Positions 15,001 to 18,953 of a DNA stretch of 64,000 bases are shown here, in pieces; positions within the stretch are counted from its first letter, which is position 1, and every line of letters begins with the position of its first letter. This DNA is from Endozoicomonas gorgoniicola (GTDB lineage Bacteria > Pseudomonadota > Gammaproteobacteria > Pseudomonadales > Endozoicomonadaceae), in NCBI RefSeq assembly GCF_025562715.2, contig NZ_JAPFCC010000001.1, forward strand, positions 4,516,501 to 4,580,500, given 5' to 3'. The position numbers were made by a program, and so were the translations under genes. The notes below the pieces were generated by a model. The model saw nothing but the letters and a program-made list of their open reading frames with translations. It had not been told where the DNA came from and ran no database searches.

Positions 15001-15525
15001 GCACAGACATTCTCCTTGAATGTGAAAGGTTCATTATCTGATAACTTCACCGGAACCGATCAGTCGGAAGTCATTCACGGCACTGGTGGCGCAGATATTG
15101 TTGAAGCCGGAGATGGTGGTGATACGCTGATCGGTGGCACAGGAGATGACATCCTGACTGGTGGTGGAGGGGATGACATCCTGACCGGAGGCGACGGTTC
15201 GGACAGCTTTATCTGGCATGCGGATGATGTGGGTACGGCAGCCAGCCCGGCAGAAGACACGATTACGGATTTCCACGCCGGGCAGGGTGGTGACGTGCTT
15301 GATCTCAGTGATGTACTGGTGGATGAAGAAAACCATCAGCTGGATGAGTACCTGCACTTTAATTTTGCCGATGGTGACACAACCGTAGAAATCAGCAGTG
15401 AAGCTAATGGTGATGTGACTCAAAAGGTGACACTGAAAGGTGTCGATTTATCCTCCATGGGCAGTACGGACTCTGAAATCATCAGTAACTTGCTGGATGA
15501 TGGTAATTTGCAGATTGATCAATAA
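1..15525 (+). CDS. Giant VCBS/cadherin/LamG repeat protein with RTX type I secretion tail (5' end outside window)
   Basis: The frame is open from base 1, so the N-terminus lies upstream; at least 5174 residues are present. Modules in order: five VCBS repeats, a cadherin-like 297-bp unit, a TWG-type module, cadherin-like and LamG-like domains, four 297-bp units, a second TWG module, one VCBS, a putative-Ig (He_PIG-like) plus LamG module, nine VCBS, a second He_PIG/LamG module, then more LamG and cadherin-like domains. There are about 16 VCBS repeats and six LamG-like domains. The C-terminus has glycine/aspartate nonapeptides (GGTGDDILTG, GGGGDDILTG) and an acidic uncleaved tail, as in type I secretion substrates. 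Such proteins bind calcium, are exported in one step and usually act as surface adhesins or biofilm proteins. The very acidic, Thr/Asp/Gly-rich composition fits secretion. No ABC or membrane-fusion gene is in the window; the TolC-type protein at 46732 is a candidate partner. The ligand is unknown. Confidence 0.93.
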   Translation, partial: GTNDVAVISGAETAAVTEDAAATLTASGKLDITDVDTGEAAFSAETVSGSYGDLTIDTDGNWSYEADNTQSAIQALGDGDSLTDTITVQSVDGTTKDIIVTINGTNDVAVISGTESGSVTEDEAATLTASGKLDITDVDTGEAVFSAETVSGTYGSLTIDADGNWNYEADNTQTAIQALGDGDSLTDTITVQSVDGTSKDITVTINGSNDAAVISGAETAAVTEDDAATLTASGKLDITDVDTGEAVFSAETVSGTYGDLTIDADGNWSYEADSTQSAIQALGDGDSLTDTITVQSVDGTSKDITVTINGTNDAAVISGTESGSVTEDAAATLTASGKLDITDVDTGEAVFSAETVSGSYGDLTIDADGNWSYSADNTQDAIQALGDGDSLTDTITVQSVDGTSKDITITINGTNDAAVISGVETAAVTEDDSATLTASGKLDITDVDTGEAAFSAETVSGSYGDLTIDADGNWSYEADNTQSAIQALGDGDSLTDTITVQSVDGTSKDITVTINGVNDAAVTTQVDLGSTNEDTAIVITKDQLLANASDADGDTLSVNSLALADNSHGSLVDNGNDTWTFTPAADFNGDDVAFTYNVNDGSVDTAGSAVIDVAAVNDAPDVTSPAPDQLDFTWGGSSIGNSAGSYAFPDDYQMGESVWLTMSDNTHTKAVQIEINENDSGTLTVRTLQAKYTDTSVWNGLTEAQQTTYFDTSGIPFSVSTSDSQSGYGIKDISINGGEVVTGFVDTITGQDVVPPYHFRIDENSIDGAVVAQVNAADIDNDTLTFSLTDDAGGRFAIDASTGEISVADGSLLNHEAEDSHSITVQVDDGNGGVTEKSYTLSVNDINDAPLLDSHVLIDEVTAAFSFDDTTDATGNGHSLTLSGSATLGTGHDGSGTAFEMNGTSGGGEIEGLVTGGAMSVSTWVRYDNFNQNYIRIFDFGDGQADNNILLARNNDDLRLHIVNDPNVGGIQVAVQDFFTVGEWVHVTATIADDGTISLYKNGELAGEMAGIVPTEMVRNNNYIGKSNWDQNGYLDGAVDEFAVYSKALSAAEVQAVFMASDVDNQLGHSMHIQENSADATVVGTVSSQDEDNDSVTYSLTDDAGGRFAIDASTGEITVANGALLDHEVADSHTVTVEASDGSASSTQTYTVYVTDSNDAALTSTVDLGATDEGNSIVITEAQLLANASDVDGDSLSVNSLVLADAGQGTLVDNGDSTWTFTPAADFNGNDVAFTYNINDGTVDTAGNALIDVRAINDVAVTSTVDLGTTDEDTAIIITEAQLLANASDVDGDSLSVNSLALADTGQGRLVDNGDSTWTFTPAADFNGNDVAFTYNVNDGAVDTAGNALIDVRAVNDAAVTSTVDLGSTNEDTAIVITKDQLLANASDVDGDTLNVNSLVLSDSSHGTLVDNGDDTWSFTPAADFNGNDVAFAYNVNDGTADTAGNALIDVRAVNDAAVTSTVDLGSTNEDTAIVITKDQLLANASDVDGDALSVNSLALADNSHGSLVDNGDDTWTFTPAADFNGNDIEFTYSINDGSGDTAGSAVIDVTAVNDGPDFAPVGLVQLDFTWAGGSLGEGSGSYTFPENYQLGESLWIARPGSPHIKAVQIEIAENDSGTLTVKTLQAKYTETSVWDGLTEAQQATYLDTSGTSQPVATSGDESGYGIKDISINGGETVSGFVDNLSGTDVDINADRLYLRVDENSSDGTVVGQVSATDTENDTLTFSLTDDAGGRFAIDAATGEISVADGSLLNHEADASHTVTVQVDDGNGGVTEKSYTLSVNDISETAVIDGTNAATVTEDNAATLTVSGALTVADEDAGEAGFTAETVTGTYGSLTIDSDGNWSYSADNTQTTIQALGDGDSLTDTITVHSLDGTAKDIVISINGTNDAPELTGTLEDQTTAEETAFSYTIDANAFTDAEGDSIAYSASLNNGDPLPDWLSFDAATRTFSGTPDDANLGTLQVTVTASDGALSSSADVSITVTGVNDTAVITEAAVPNPDVVAAYDMSGNSDISGHNHDATFGNGAVIANGAVDLNGAGGNLGAIQMGGAITIATSFTFNSFHGWARIVDFGNGAGSDNIIMGTTSQGTLAVDIYRGARSVKSISVDNFYELGEEFHVTLTIDDNGHMRLYKDGALMGENANGHTPNDLVRTNSYIGQSNWAEANTDGSMTDLILLNHSLDADGVNDLYTSVSNNDFSAYSALTTDYAVTEDNAATLATSGKLDITDADAGEESFTAETITGTYGDLTIDAEGNWSYEADNTQNAIQALGDGDSLADTITVQSVDGTTKDITVTINGTNDVAVISGTESGSVTEDDAATLTASGKLDITDVDTGEATFSAETVSGSYGDLTIDADGNWSYSADNTQDAIQALGDGDSLTDTITVQSVDGTTKDIIVTINGSNDAAVISGAETAAVTEDDAATLTASGKLDITDVDTGEATFSAETVSGTYGDLTIDADGNWSYEADNNQNAIQTLGDGDSLTDTITVQSVDGTAKDLVITINGNNDVAVISGTESGSVTEDDAATLTASGKLDITDVDTGEAVFSAETVSGTYGDLTIDADGNWSYEVDNTQTAIQALGDGDSLTDTITVQSVDGTAKDLVITINGTNDVAVISGAETAAVTEDDAATLTASGKLDITDVDTGEAAFSAETVSGTYGSLTIDADGNWNYEADNTQTAIQALGNGDSLTDTITVQSVDGTSKDITVTINGTNDAAVISGTESGSVTEDAAATLTASGKLDITDVDTGEAVFSAETVSGTYGSLTIDADGNWNYEADNTQTAIQALGDGDSLTDTITVQSVDGTTKDITVTINGTNDVAVISGTESGSVTEDNAATLAASGKLDITDVDTGEAAFSAETVSGTYGSLTIDADGNWNYEADNTQTAIQALGDGDSLTDTITVQSVDGTTKDIIVTINGTNDVAVISGTESGSVTEDDAATLTASGKLDITDVDTGEAVFSAETVSGTYGDLTIDADGNWSYEADSTQSAIQALGDGDSLTDTITVQSVDGTSKDITVTINGTNDVAVISGVETAAVTEDDAATLTASGKLDITDVDTGEAVFSAETVSGSYGSLTIDADGNWNYEADNTQSAIQALGDGDSLTDTITVHSLDGTAKDIVISINGTNDAPELTGTLEDQTTAEETAFSYTIDANAFTDADGDSITYSASLNNGDPLPDWLSFDAATRTFSGTPDDADIGTLQVTVTASDGALSSSADVSITVTGVNDTAVITEVAVPNPDVVAAYDMSSNSDISGHNHDATFGNGAVIANGAVDLNGAGGNLGAIQMGGAITIATSFTFDSFHGWARIVDFGNGAGSDNIIIGTTSQGTLAVDIYRGSNDVEILRVENFYELGEEFHVTLTIDDNGHMRLYKDGALMGENANGHTPNDMVRTNSYIGESNFNEANTNGSMSDLILLNHSLDADGVTELYESVSNNDFSAYAGLTNAYAVTEDSGATLGTSGKLDITDVDAGESAFVAETVSGTYGSLTIDANGNWSYSADNSQSVIQALGDGDSLTETITIKSVDNTTHDIEITINGTNDAAVTTQIDLGSTNEDTAIVITKNQLLANASDVDGDTLSVNSLALADSSHGALVDNGDDTWTFTPAADFNGNDIELSYNVNDGSEDTATSAVIDVIAVNDAPVFKPAELVAHFTLDNITSTTSTITDTVAGLEGTAVGTLEEGVGESKDGGHAHFDGTQEIQVASTGVDAEASDVTVSFWMKWDGSSNVMPVTFGSYALWIQSGRIGFNTGNNEIFGTSFNQLSLPEGSVGLANEWHHITATFHDGDSTQSTLRIDGITQDMGFVFGNGTRPANANIHQGMTIGGNRFSALYGFKGELDDVQIFDRAFTDAEATELYNAARNEFPVDENTTAGTLILDGSATDVDTGDTLTYSLADDAGGRFVIDSLTGEVSVAEGADLNFEAINEHSLTIRVTDSGGLFSDKNITVRLNDINDAPDLIGDTDSGNASGGGQTITGATSVLSNDSDEDGDSLTVSDVNGTAVSGSTVIAGVFGDLTIAEDGNWTYTPASLDLDLESDLIAHWTFDEASGSVASDIAPGDAEADDMTLQEGALFVGDGVNGGAMEFDGGSSRASFDSSVEISHYDGSKNQRTINFEFQLDADNDLSGRQVVYQEGGAASGYNIYIDNGTLYVGAWSDSNGWDGAWISADISGLDSSQWHQVALVLNADNNTMEAWLEGQSIGSSTASLMASHDYGSFGSLIGNTKFHDGDSVSSEDYGFNGRIDEARLYDRALSHQEVNALKQEFESDSLQDIFTYTVSDGTDTASTTLTIDVNRVPEALSGTLSATEDGGSIVGQLEAIDHDTSDTLTYSVETQPAEGSVTINADGSYSFHPGADFQDLAQGATRDVTFDYRVTDSQGDSSTATVTVTVTGVNDATVTTQVDLGSTNEDTAIVITKDQLLANASDVDGDTLSVNSLALADNSHGTLVDNGDSTWTFTPAADFNGNDIEFTYNVNDGSVDTAGSAVIDVAAVNDAPEVVTALTEPFASAEALFTYTLPAEAFNDPDGDTITFSASLPNGDPLPDWLSFDAATRTFSGTPEVQDIGSLAVEITLSDGSETTEVLWSIEVTEVNDPPLLDSHVLIDEVVAAYSFDDNDDATGNGHNLTLSGSATQGTGYDGSGTALEMNGTSGAAEIGGLETGGAMTVSTWVRFDSFAQSWSRIYEFGDGQGDNNIFLGHAGTSNALALHVINDPNAGSFTFEIPDFFTAGEWVHVTTTFAADGTMSVYKDGELVEARDGVVITEAVRNNNYIGKSNWWYDGYLDGAIDEFAVFDKALSAEEVKAVFMVSDVDNQLNDALHIEENSADASVVGTVSAQDVQNDSITYSLTDDAGGRFAINATTGEITVANGALLDHEAATSHTVTVEASDGRASSTRDYTVYVTDTNDAPEASDNTLLLSENDSYTFKASDFNFSDDDAGETLQSVTITALPASGSLMLSGAAVTADQVITVADIENLSYVSPTTDTDVSSSFNFIVSDGNLSSQAQTFSLNVKGSLSDNFTGTDQSEVIHGTGGADIVEAGDGGDTLIGGTGDDILTGGGGDDILTGGDGSDSFIWHADDVGTAASPAEDTITDFHAGQGGDVLDLSDVLVDEENHQLDEYLHFNFADGDTTVEISSEANGDVTQKVTLKGVDLSSMGSTDSEIISNLLDDGNLQIDQ
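19..1563 (+). repeat. Five tandem VCBS repeats, 309-bp period
   Basis: Unit starts at 19, 328, 637, 946 and 1255 are spaced exactly 309 bp (103 residues). Each unit runs through VTED, SGKLDITDVDTGEA, a SYGDLTIDADGNW-like strand and DGDSLTDTITVQSVDGT. Neighbouring units are nearly identical at nucleotide level, including at synonymous sites, which suggests recent duplication or gene conversion. Confidence 0.95.
1880..2260 (+). repeat. TWG-type module, copy 1 of 2 in the giant protein
   Basis: A segment of about 125 residues runs from LDFTWGGSSIG through KAVQIEINENDSGTLTV to GYGIKDISINGGE. It recurs at about 4690-5070. It is neither VCBS nor cadherin-like, and I do not recognise its family. 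In both copies it is followed by a cadherin-like unit, so the pair was probably duplicated together. Confidence 0.7.
2548..3480 (+). repeat. LamG-like plus cadherin-like block, copy 1 (second copy 13775-14707)
   Basis: The LamG-like part begins near LLDSHVLIDEV, contains MSVSTWVRYDNF and GEWVHVTATIADDGTISLY, and ends in a LDGAVDEFAVYSKALS strand. A cadherin-like unit with DDAGGRFAIDASTGEI follows. The same order recurs 11 kb further on with moderate divergence, so this is an older duplication than the VCBS expansions. Confidence 0.8.
3484..4671 (+). repeat. Four tandem 297-bp cadherin-like (tandem-95 type) units
   Basis: Unit starts at 3484, 3781, 4078 and 4375 are spaced exactly 297 bp (99 residues). 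Each carries NEDTAIVITKDQLLANASD-like and TWTFTPAADFNGND-like strands. Single related units also occur at about 1561-1860, 10621-10915 and 13180-13477. Confidence 0.9.
5371..6606 (+). repeat. VCBS + He_PIG + LamG block, copy 1 (copy 2 at 9079-10314)
   Basis: One VCBS unit (309 bp) is followed by a 927-bp module. That module has a putative-Ig part (PLPDWLSFDAATRTFSGTPD) and a LamG-like part (AYDMSGNSDISGHNHDATF). The whole block recurs 3708 bp downstream with near-identical nucleotides over most of its length; the copies diverge mainly at about 6300-6340 versus 10008-10048 and at the 3' end. Confidence 0.88.
6607..9387 (+). repeat. Nine tandem VCBS repeats, 309-bp period
   Basis: Unit starts at 6607 (divergent first unit), 6916, 7225, 7534, 7843, 8152, 8461, 8770 and 9079 are spaced 309 bp. 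Alternating TESGSVTED and AETAAVTED headers suggest that pairs of units were amplified together. The last unit is also the first part of the duplicated VCBS/He_PIG/LamG block. Confidence 0.93.
9079..10314 (+). repeat. VCBS + He_PIG + LamG block, copy 2
   Basis: In-frame duplicate of 5371-6606 at an offset of 3708 bp, exactly twelve 309-bp lengths. It is followed by a further divergent VCBS unit (register start 10315). Confidence 0.88.
15037..15525 (+). other. RTX nonapeptides and C-terminal type I secretion domain
   Basis: Three to four glycine/aspartate-rich nonapeptides are encoded at about 15085-15210. They lead into a segment with DTITDFHAGQGGDVLDLSDV, the usual start of the C-terminal domain of large type I-secreted adhesins, and an acidic end. 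This supports calcium-dependent folding outside the cell and an uncleaved C-terminal export signal. Confidence 0.88.
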
Positions 15526-15717
15526 TCGACCTGTAGTGGCTATTCAATCAATGTCTGGCTGTCCATACCTGCGTGGGTCACTGTTCAGTCGTTGACGTTT
15601 GAGTTGTTGATGAAAGTTGCAACAAAGTCGCTTTGTTTGAATCTGGCATTAAGCAGGTCTGTCTGCCTGATGCGAGACTGCCCAAAGCGACATTGACCAA
15701 AGGCTGGTTCCTGTTGG

Positions 15718-16047
15718 TTATTCGTCTTCCATTACGTGATTTGCCAGATCCAGAACGACATGGCGAATGTGGTAATCGTCCAGTTCATACAACATCTGCT
15801 TTCCCTTTCGAGATGATTTCAGGATGCGTGCTTCCCTCAGTCCTCGCAGATGGTGACTGGTAAGAGGTTGAGACATGCCTGCGATTTCAGACAGGCAACA
15901 TACCGGCTGTGGGCCATCAAGGCAGGCCATGACGAGTCGTAACCGTCCCTCATCACCCAGCAGGCGAAACAGTGAAGCGAGTCGGGCCAAACGCTCATCA
16001 GATAAGCTGGGGATATCTGCACAACATGTCTGCTGGGAGTCTGTCAT
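15718..16047 (-). CDS. ArsR/SmtB-family metal-responsive repressor, probable zinc sensor
   Basis: A 109-residue winged-helix protein. The DNA-binding helix region reads SQPLTSHHLRGLREARIL, typical of ArsR/SmtB. Near the C-terminus, DYH-x10-HVME reproduces the D-x-H-x10-H-x2-E/H spacing of the alpha-5 zinc site of SmtB and CzrA. Cysteines at the N-terminus (QQTCCADI) and in the helix before the HTH (PVCCLSE) could form an additional alpha-3N site, as in ZiaR or CadC. The family represses metal efflux or resistance genes until metal binds. No metal transporter is adjacent: the gene is convergent with the giant repeat protein and is followed upstream by an AT-rich gap. Its target is therefore unknown, or itself. 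Confidence 0.85.
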   Translation of the reverse strand: MTDSQQTCCADIPSLSDERLARLASLFRLLGDEGRLRLVMACLDGPQPVCCLSEIAGMSQPLTSHHLRGLREARILKSSRKGKQMLYELDDYHIRHVVLDLANHVMEDE

Positions 16048-16764
16048 AGATTACTTTTTCTGGGTGTTACTGATTTCAGTGCTCGCTATGGAGTCTAACC
16101 TCTTCAATCAAATAGAAAAAGTCAGTGTTCACCTGAAACGAAAAACCATTGAAGCTAGCTTTTTTTAAATTTGTTTTAGAGGCTGTCTGAACGTGTTTTT
16201 ATCAGTCTTATGCGGCAGATACTCAGAGTCATGAGACTGACGACTGGTTAGCATTAAAAAGAATATAGCGTATTGGAAACGAGAAAAGTTCTAAAAAAAG
16301 AAGGCAGCTTTATTATTCTTGTTATTTCGCTGCTCGACTGCAGGAAGGGAATTATTGTTATTATTGGGACTGTTATTATTCTTGTCACCTGTACTTATAC
16401 AACCAACGTGCCAGTTTTCGAGGTTCTACCAAAACAAAAGAGGTACGTAGTTTCCCTTAGTGTATTTGATCTATACTGAGCAAAATTCAGCCAGGCAATG
16501 TGTTACGTATCGATACAAAAAGTGTAACGTCAGATCCTATGTGTTACGTCACTGAAACACTAAAAGTCTTTAGTCGTCTACTAGATTGGGTGTCGTTTAA
16601 CAATCAGAATCATCGTAATCAGCACAGATATTTAAAAAACAGCTTGTTTCCTGTTTTGCTCAAGAAGGTGCGGTGCATTCACGCATGGCGTTGCGGTATG
16701 TCCTGTCTGTTTTATGATCACTGCTACCTCTAGTATTCACATACGACCTCTTTTTTAAACATGA
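16048..16764. other. AT-rich intergenic region with repeated GTGTTACGT-like motifs
   Basis: No convincing gene: two possible small frames (16273-16479 and 16500-16733) have no recognisable domain and low-complexity composition. TTATTATTCTTGT occurs twice (near 16311 and 16372). GTGTTACGT occurs at 16500-16508 and 16541-16549, and GTGTAACGT at 16522-16530, about 20 bp apart, which could mark protein-binding sites upstream of the malic enzyme gene. A short AAGCTAGCTT palindrome followed by a T-run sits near 16152. Confidence 0.5.
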
Positions 16765-18465
16765 GTGAGCAATTTCGCAATGAGCCGAGCTGAATCCCAC
16801 AATATCCATACAGGTTTGTCCGGACGGATGTTGTTAGAGAACCCACTGCTGAATAAAGGCACAGCCTTCACTTTGGAAGAGCGGAGCGAGCTGGACCTTC
16901 ATGGTCTTCTGCCACCTCGTGTTGAAACACTGGAAGAGCAGTGTCGTCGAGCCTACAAGTCGTTTTCGGTTAAGCCCACTCCGATTCTGAAACATATTTA
17001 TCTGCGCTCCCTGCAGGATACGAACGAAACCTTGTTTTTTGCCCTGGTGAAGCGTCATCTGGAAGAAATGCTGCCCATTATTTATACGCCGGTAGTCGGG
17101 CAGGCCTGTCAGCGTTTCAGCGACCTTTACCGTCGTCCCCGTGGCCTTTACATCTCCTATCCGGAACGTGCCCGCATGGATGCTATGCTGGCAAACTTCA
17201 AACGCAATATTGAAGTGATTGTTGTAACCGACGGTGAACGTATTCTTGGCCTGGGAGACCAGGGTGTTGGTGGTATGGGCATCTGTATCGGTAAGCTGTC
17301 GCTTTACAGCGCTGTTGGTGGCATTACGCCAAATCAGACGCTGCCGATCATGCTTGATTGCGGTACCAACAACCAGAAGCTGTTGGAAGACCCGAACTAC
17401 CTGGGCTGGAGACACACACGAATTGACGATGAGCAATACTACGAGTTTGTAGAGAGCTTTATTAAGGCTCTGAAGCGTCGCTGGCCAAATGCCCTTCTGC
17501 AGTTTGAAGATTTTGCCATTAACCATGCTACTCCGCTTCTGGAAACTTACCGCGACGAGCTGTGCAGCTTTAACGATGATATTCAGGGTACTGCAGGCGT
17601 TGCTGCTGCAACGCTGCTGGCGGCTGCCAAGGCTGCTGATAAATCCATTGAGGATATGAACGTTGCATTCCTTGGTGCTGGTTCTGCAGGCTGCGGTATT
17701 GCAGAACAGATTGTCCGTCTGATGATGGCGAAAGGTTTGTCTGAAGAAGAAGCCCGCAAGCGTATCTACATGGTGGACCGTTTTGGTCTGGTACACGATG
17801 AAATGTCTGACCTGCGCGCATTCCAGCAGAAACTGGCGCAAAAGCACGATGATATTCAGCCATGGATGACTGATGGCTCTGTGTCACTGGCTGATGTTGT
17901 GAAGCATGCCAGACCTGACGCCATCATTGGGGTTTCCGGGCAGCCGGGTCTGTTCACTCAGGAGATCATCGAGCAGATGTCTCTGAACCACGAACAGCCC
18001 ATTATCTTCCCGCTGTCTAACCCGATCAGTCAGGTTGAAGCCGCTCCTGAAGATATTATCAAGTGGAGTAAAGGCAAGGCTCTTGTTGCTACTGGCAGTC
18101 CGTTTGATCCGGTGAGCTTTGAAGGTCGTAGCTACCCGGTCGCCCAGTGCAACAATATTTATATTTTCCCGGGTCTGGGTCTGGGCGCACTGGCTAGCGG
18201 CGCACGTCGTATTTCTGATGGCATGCTGGACGCTGCGGTTCAGACTCTGGCTCTGTCCTCCCCGGCACTGATTAACCGTGAAGCGCCTCTGTTGCCTACT
18301 CTGGACAACATTCAGCGAGTGACAAACGACATTGCGCTGGCAGTGGCTTTGCAGGCTCAGAAGGAAGAGCTGGCTCCGGAAACCGAGCTTACGGAAATTG
18401 AACAGCGTATTCGTGAAAAGCGCTGGAGCCCGGAATATAGACGTATTCGTATGTCTTACTGCTGA
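16765..18465 (+). CDS. maeA: NAD-dependent malic enzyme
   Basis: Oxidative decarboxylation of L-malate to pyruvate with NAD+ in the cytoplasm, linking the TCA cycle to pyruvate. At 566 residues it matches the E. coli enzyme (565). Visible signatures: RRPRGLYISYPE, CGTNNQKLLEDPNYLGWRH, the malic-enzyme motif FNDDIQGTAGVAAA, a Rossmann loop GAGSAGCGIA, FPLSNPISQVEA and NNIYIFPGLGLGALASGAR. The start is uncertain: GTG at 16765 has no clear ribosome-binding site. An in-frame ATG at 16780 lies 10 bp after a weak GAGTGAG and would remove five residues. It stands alone, with a long upstream AT-rich region and a long inverted repeat downstream. Confidence 0.95.
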   Translation: MSNFAMSRAESHNIHTGLSGRMLLENPLLNKGTAFTLEERSELDLHGLLPPRVETLEEQCRRAYKSFSVKPTPILKHIYLRSLQDTNETLFFALVKRHLEEMLPIIYTPVVGQACQRFSDLYRRPRGLYISYPERARMDAMLANFKRNIEVIVVTDGERILGLGDQGVGGMGICIGKLSLYSAVGGITPNQTLPIMLDCGTNNQKLLEDPNYLGWRHTRIDDEQYYEFVESFIKALKRRWPNALLQFEDFAINHATPLLETYRDELCSFNDDIQGTAGVAAATLLAAAKAADKSIEDMNVAFLGAGSAGCGIAEQIVRLMMAKGLSEEEARKRIYMVDRFGLVHDEMSDLRAFQQKLAQKHDDIQPWMTDGSVSLADVVKHARPDAIIGVSGQPGLFTQEIIEQMSLNHEQPIIFPLSNPISQVEAAPEDIIKWSKGKALVATGSPFDPVSFEGRSYPVAQCNNIYIFPGLGLGALASGARRISDGMLDAAVQTLALSSPALINREAPLLPTLDNIQRVTNDIALAVALQAQKEELAPETELTEIEQRIREKRWSPEYRRIRMSYC

Positions 18466-18953
18466 TTAAGGCATCTGACTGGGTCGGACTTTCAGGAGGC
18501 TGGAATCAGGTGAAATAAAAAAGAAAGTAAGTGGATTGGTTTTCAGACCGTTGCGAACAACCCTGCAAACCAATCCACTTAACACCAGCCTTTATTATTT
18601 TTATTATCGGCTGACTCACTGCCTTATTATTATTTTTATTGCGGCAATGTTTGCTTTCAGTCGTGTATATACAAGCTGTATGCCAACTTTTTTATGACTC
18701 ACTAACCAACTGATTTTTATAAGCTTATTCTTTATTTCAATCCATAGCTCCAGGCTGGAAGCGACTTCATTGCGTTACCTGCTTAACGGAATATGTAACC
18801 TTTCTGTTTGCACGTAACGCTGACGTTTATTGGAGAACGGTTCTTGATCGCAGTCCCCACTACACTCACAATGTGCAGCGCAAAGCTTTAAAACAGCAGA
18901 TTTCAACCCAATATAATCAAAACGACGTATTCCAGGGCTTGGGAGCCATATTG
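18466..18953. other. Intergenic region between maeA and the glutathione reductase gene
   Basis: It holds the 14-bp inverted repeat at 18529-18580, then two copies of a TTATTATTTTTATT-like run (about 18592-18606 and 18625-18640) separated by a GC-richer stretch. No RNA gene or supported ORF was seen. The promoter of the downstream gene must lie in the second half. Confidence 0.5.
18529..18580. terminator. Long inverted repeat after maeA, possible terminator
   Basis: Perfect 14-bp arms AAGTGGATTGGTTT (18529-18542) and AAACCAATCCACTT (18567-18580) flank a 24-nt loop. The arms are AT-rich and no U-tract follows directly (a T-rich run begins about 10 nt later). It may be a weak terminator, an mRNA-stabilising hairpin or a small mobile repeat. 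Confidence 0.45.

Noticed and set aside
16273..16733. Two small plus-strand frames in the gap before maeA
   Set aside because: No ribosome-binding site of note, low-complexity AT-rich translation and no recognisable motif.
16834..17847. Long minus-strand open frame opposite maeA
   Set aside because: A shadow of the malic enzyme gene; no domain, and the sense strand has a full-length well-matched protein.
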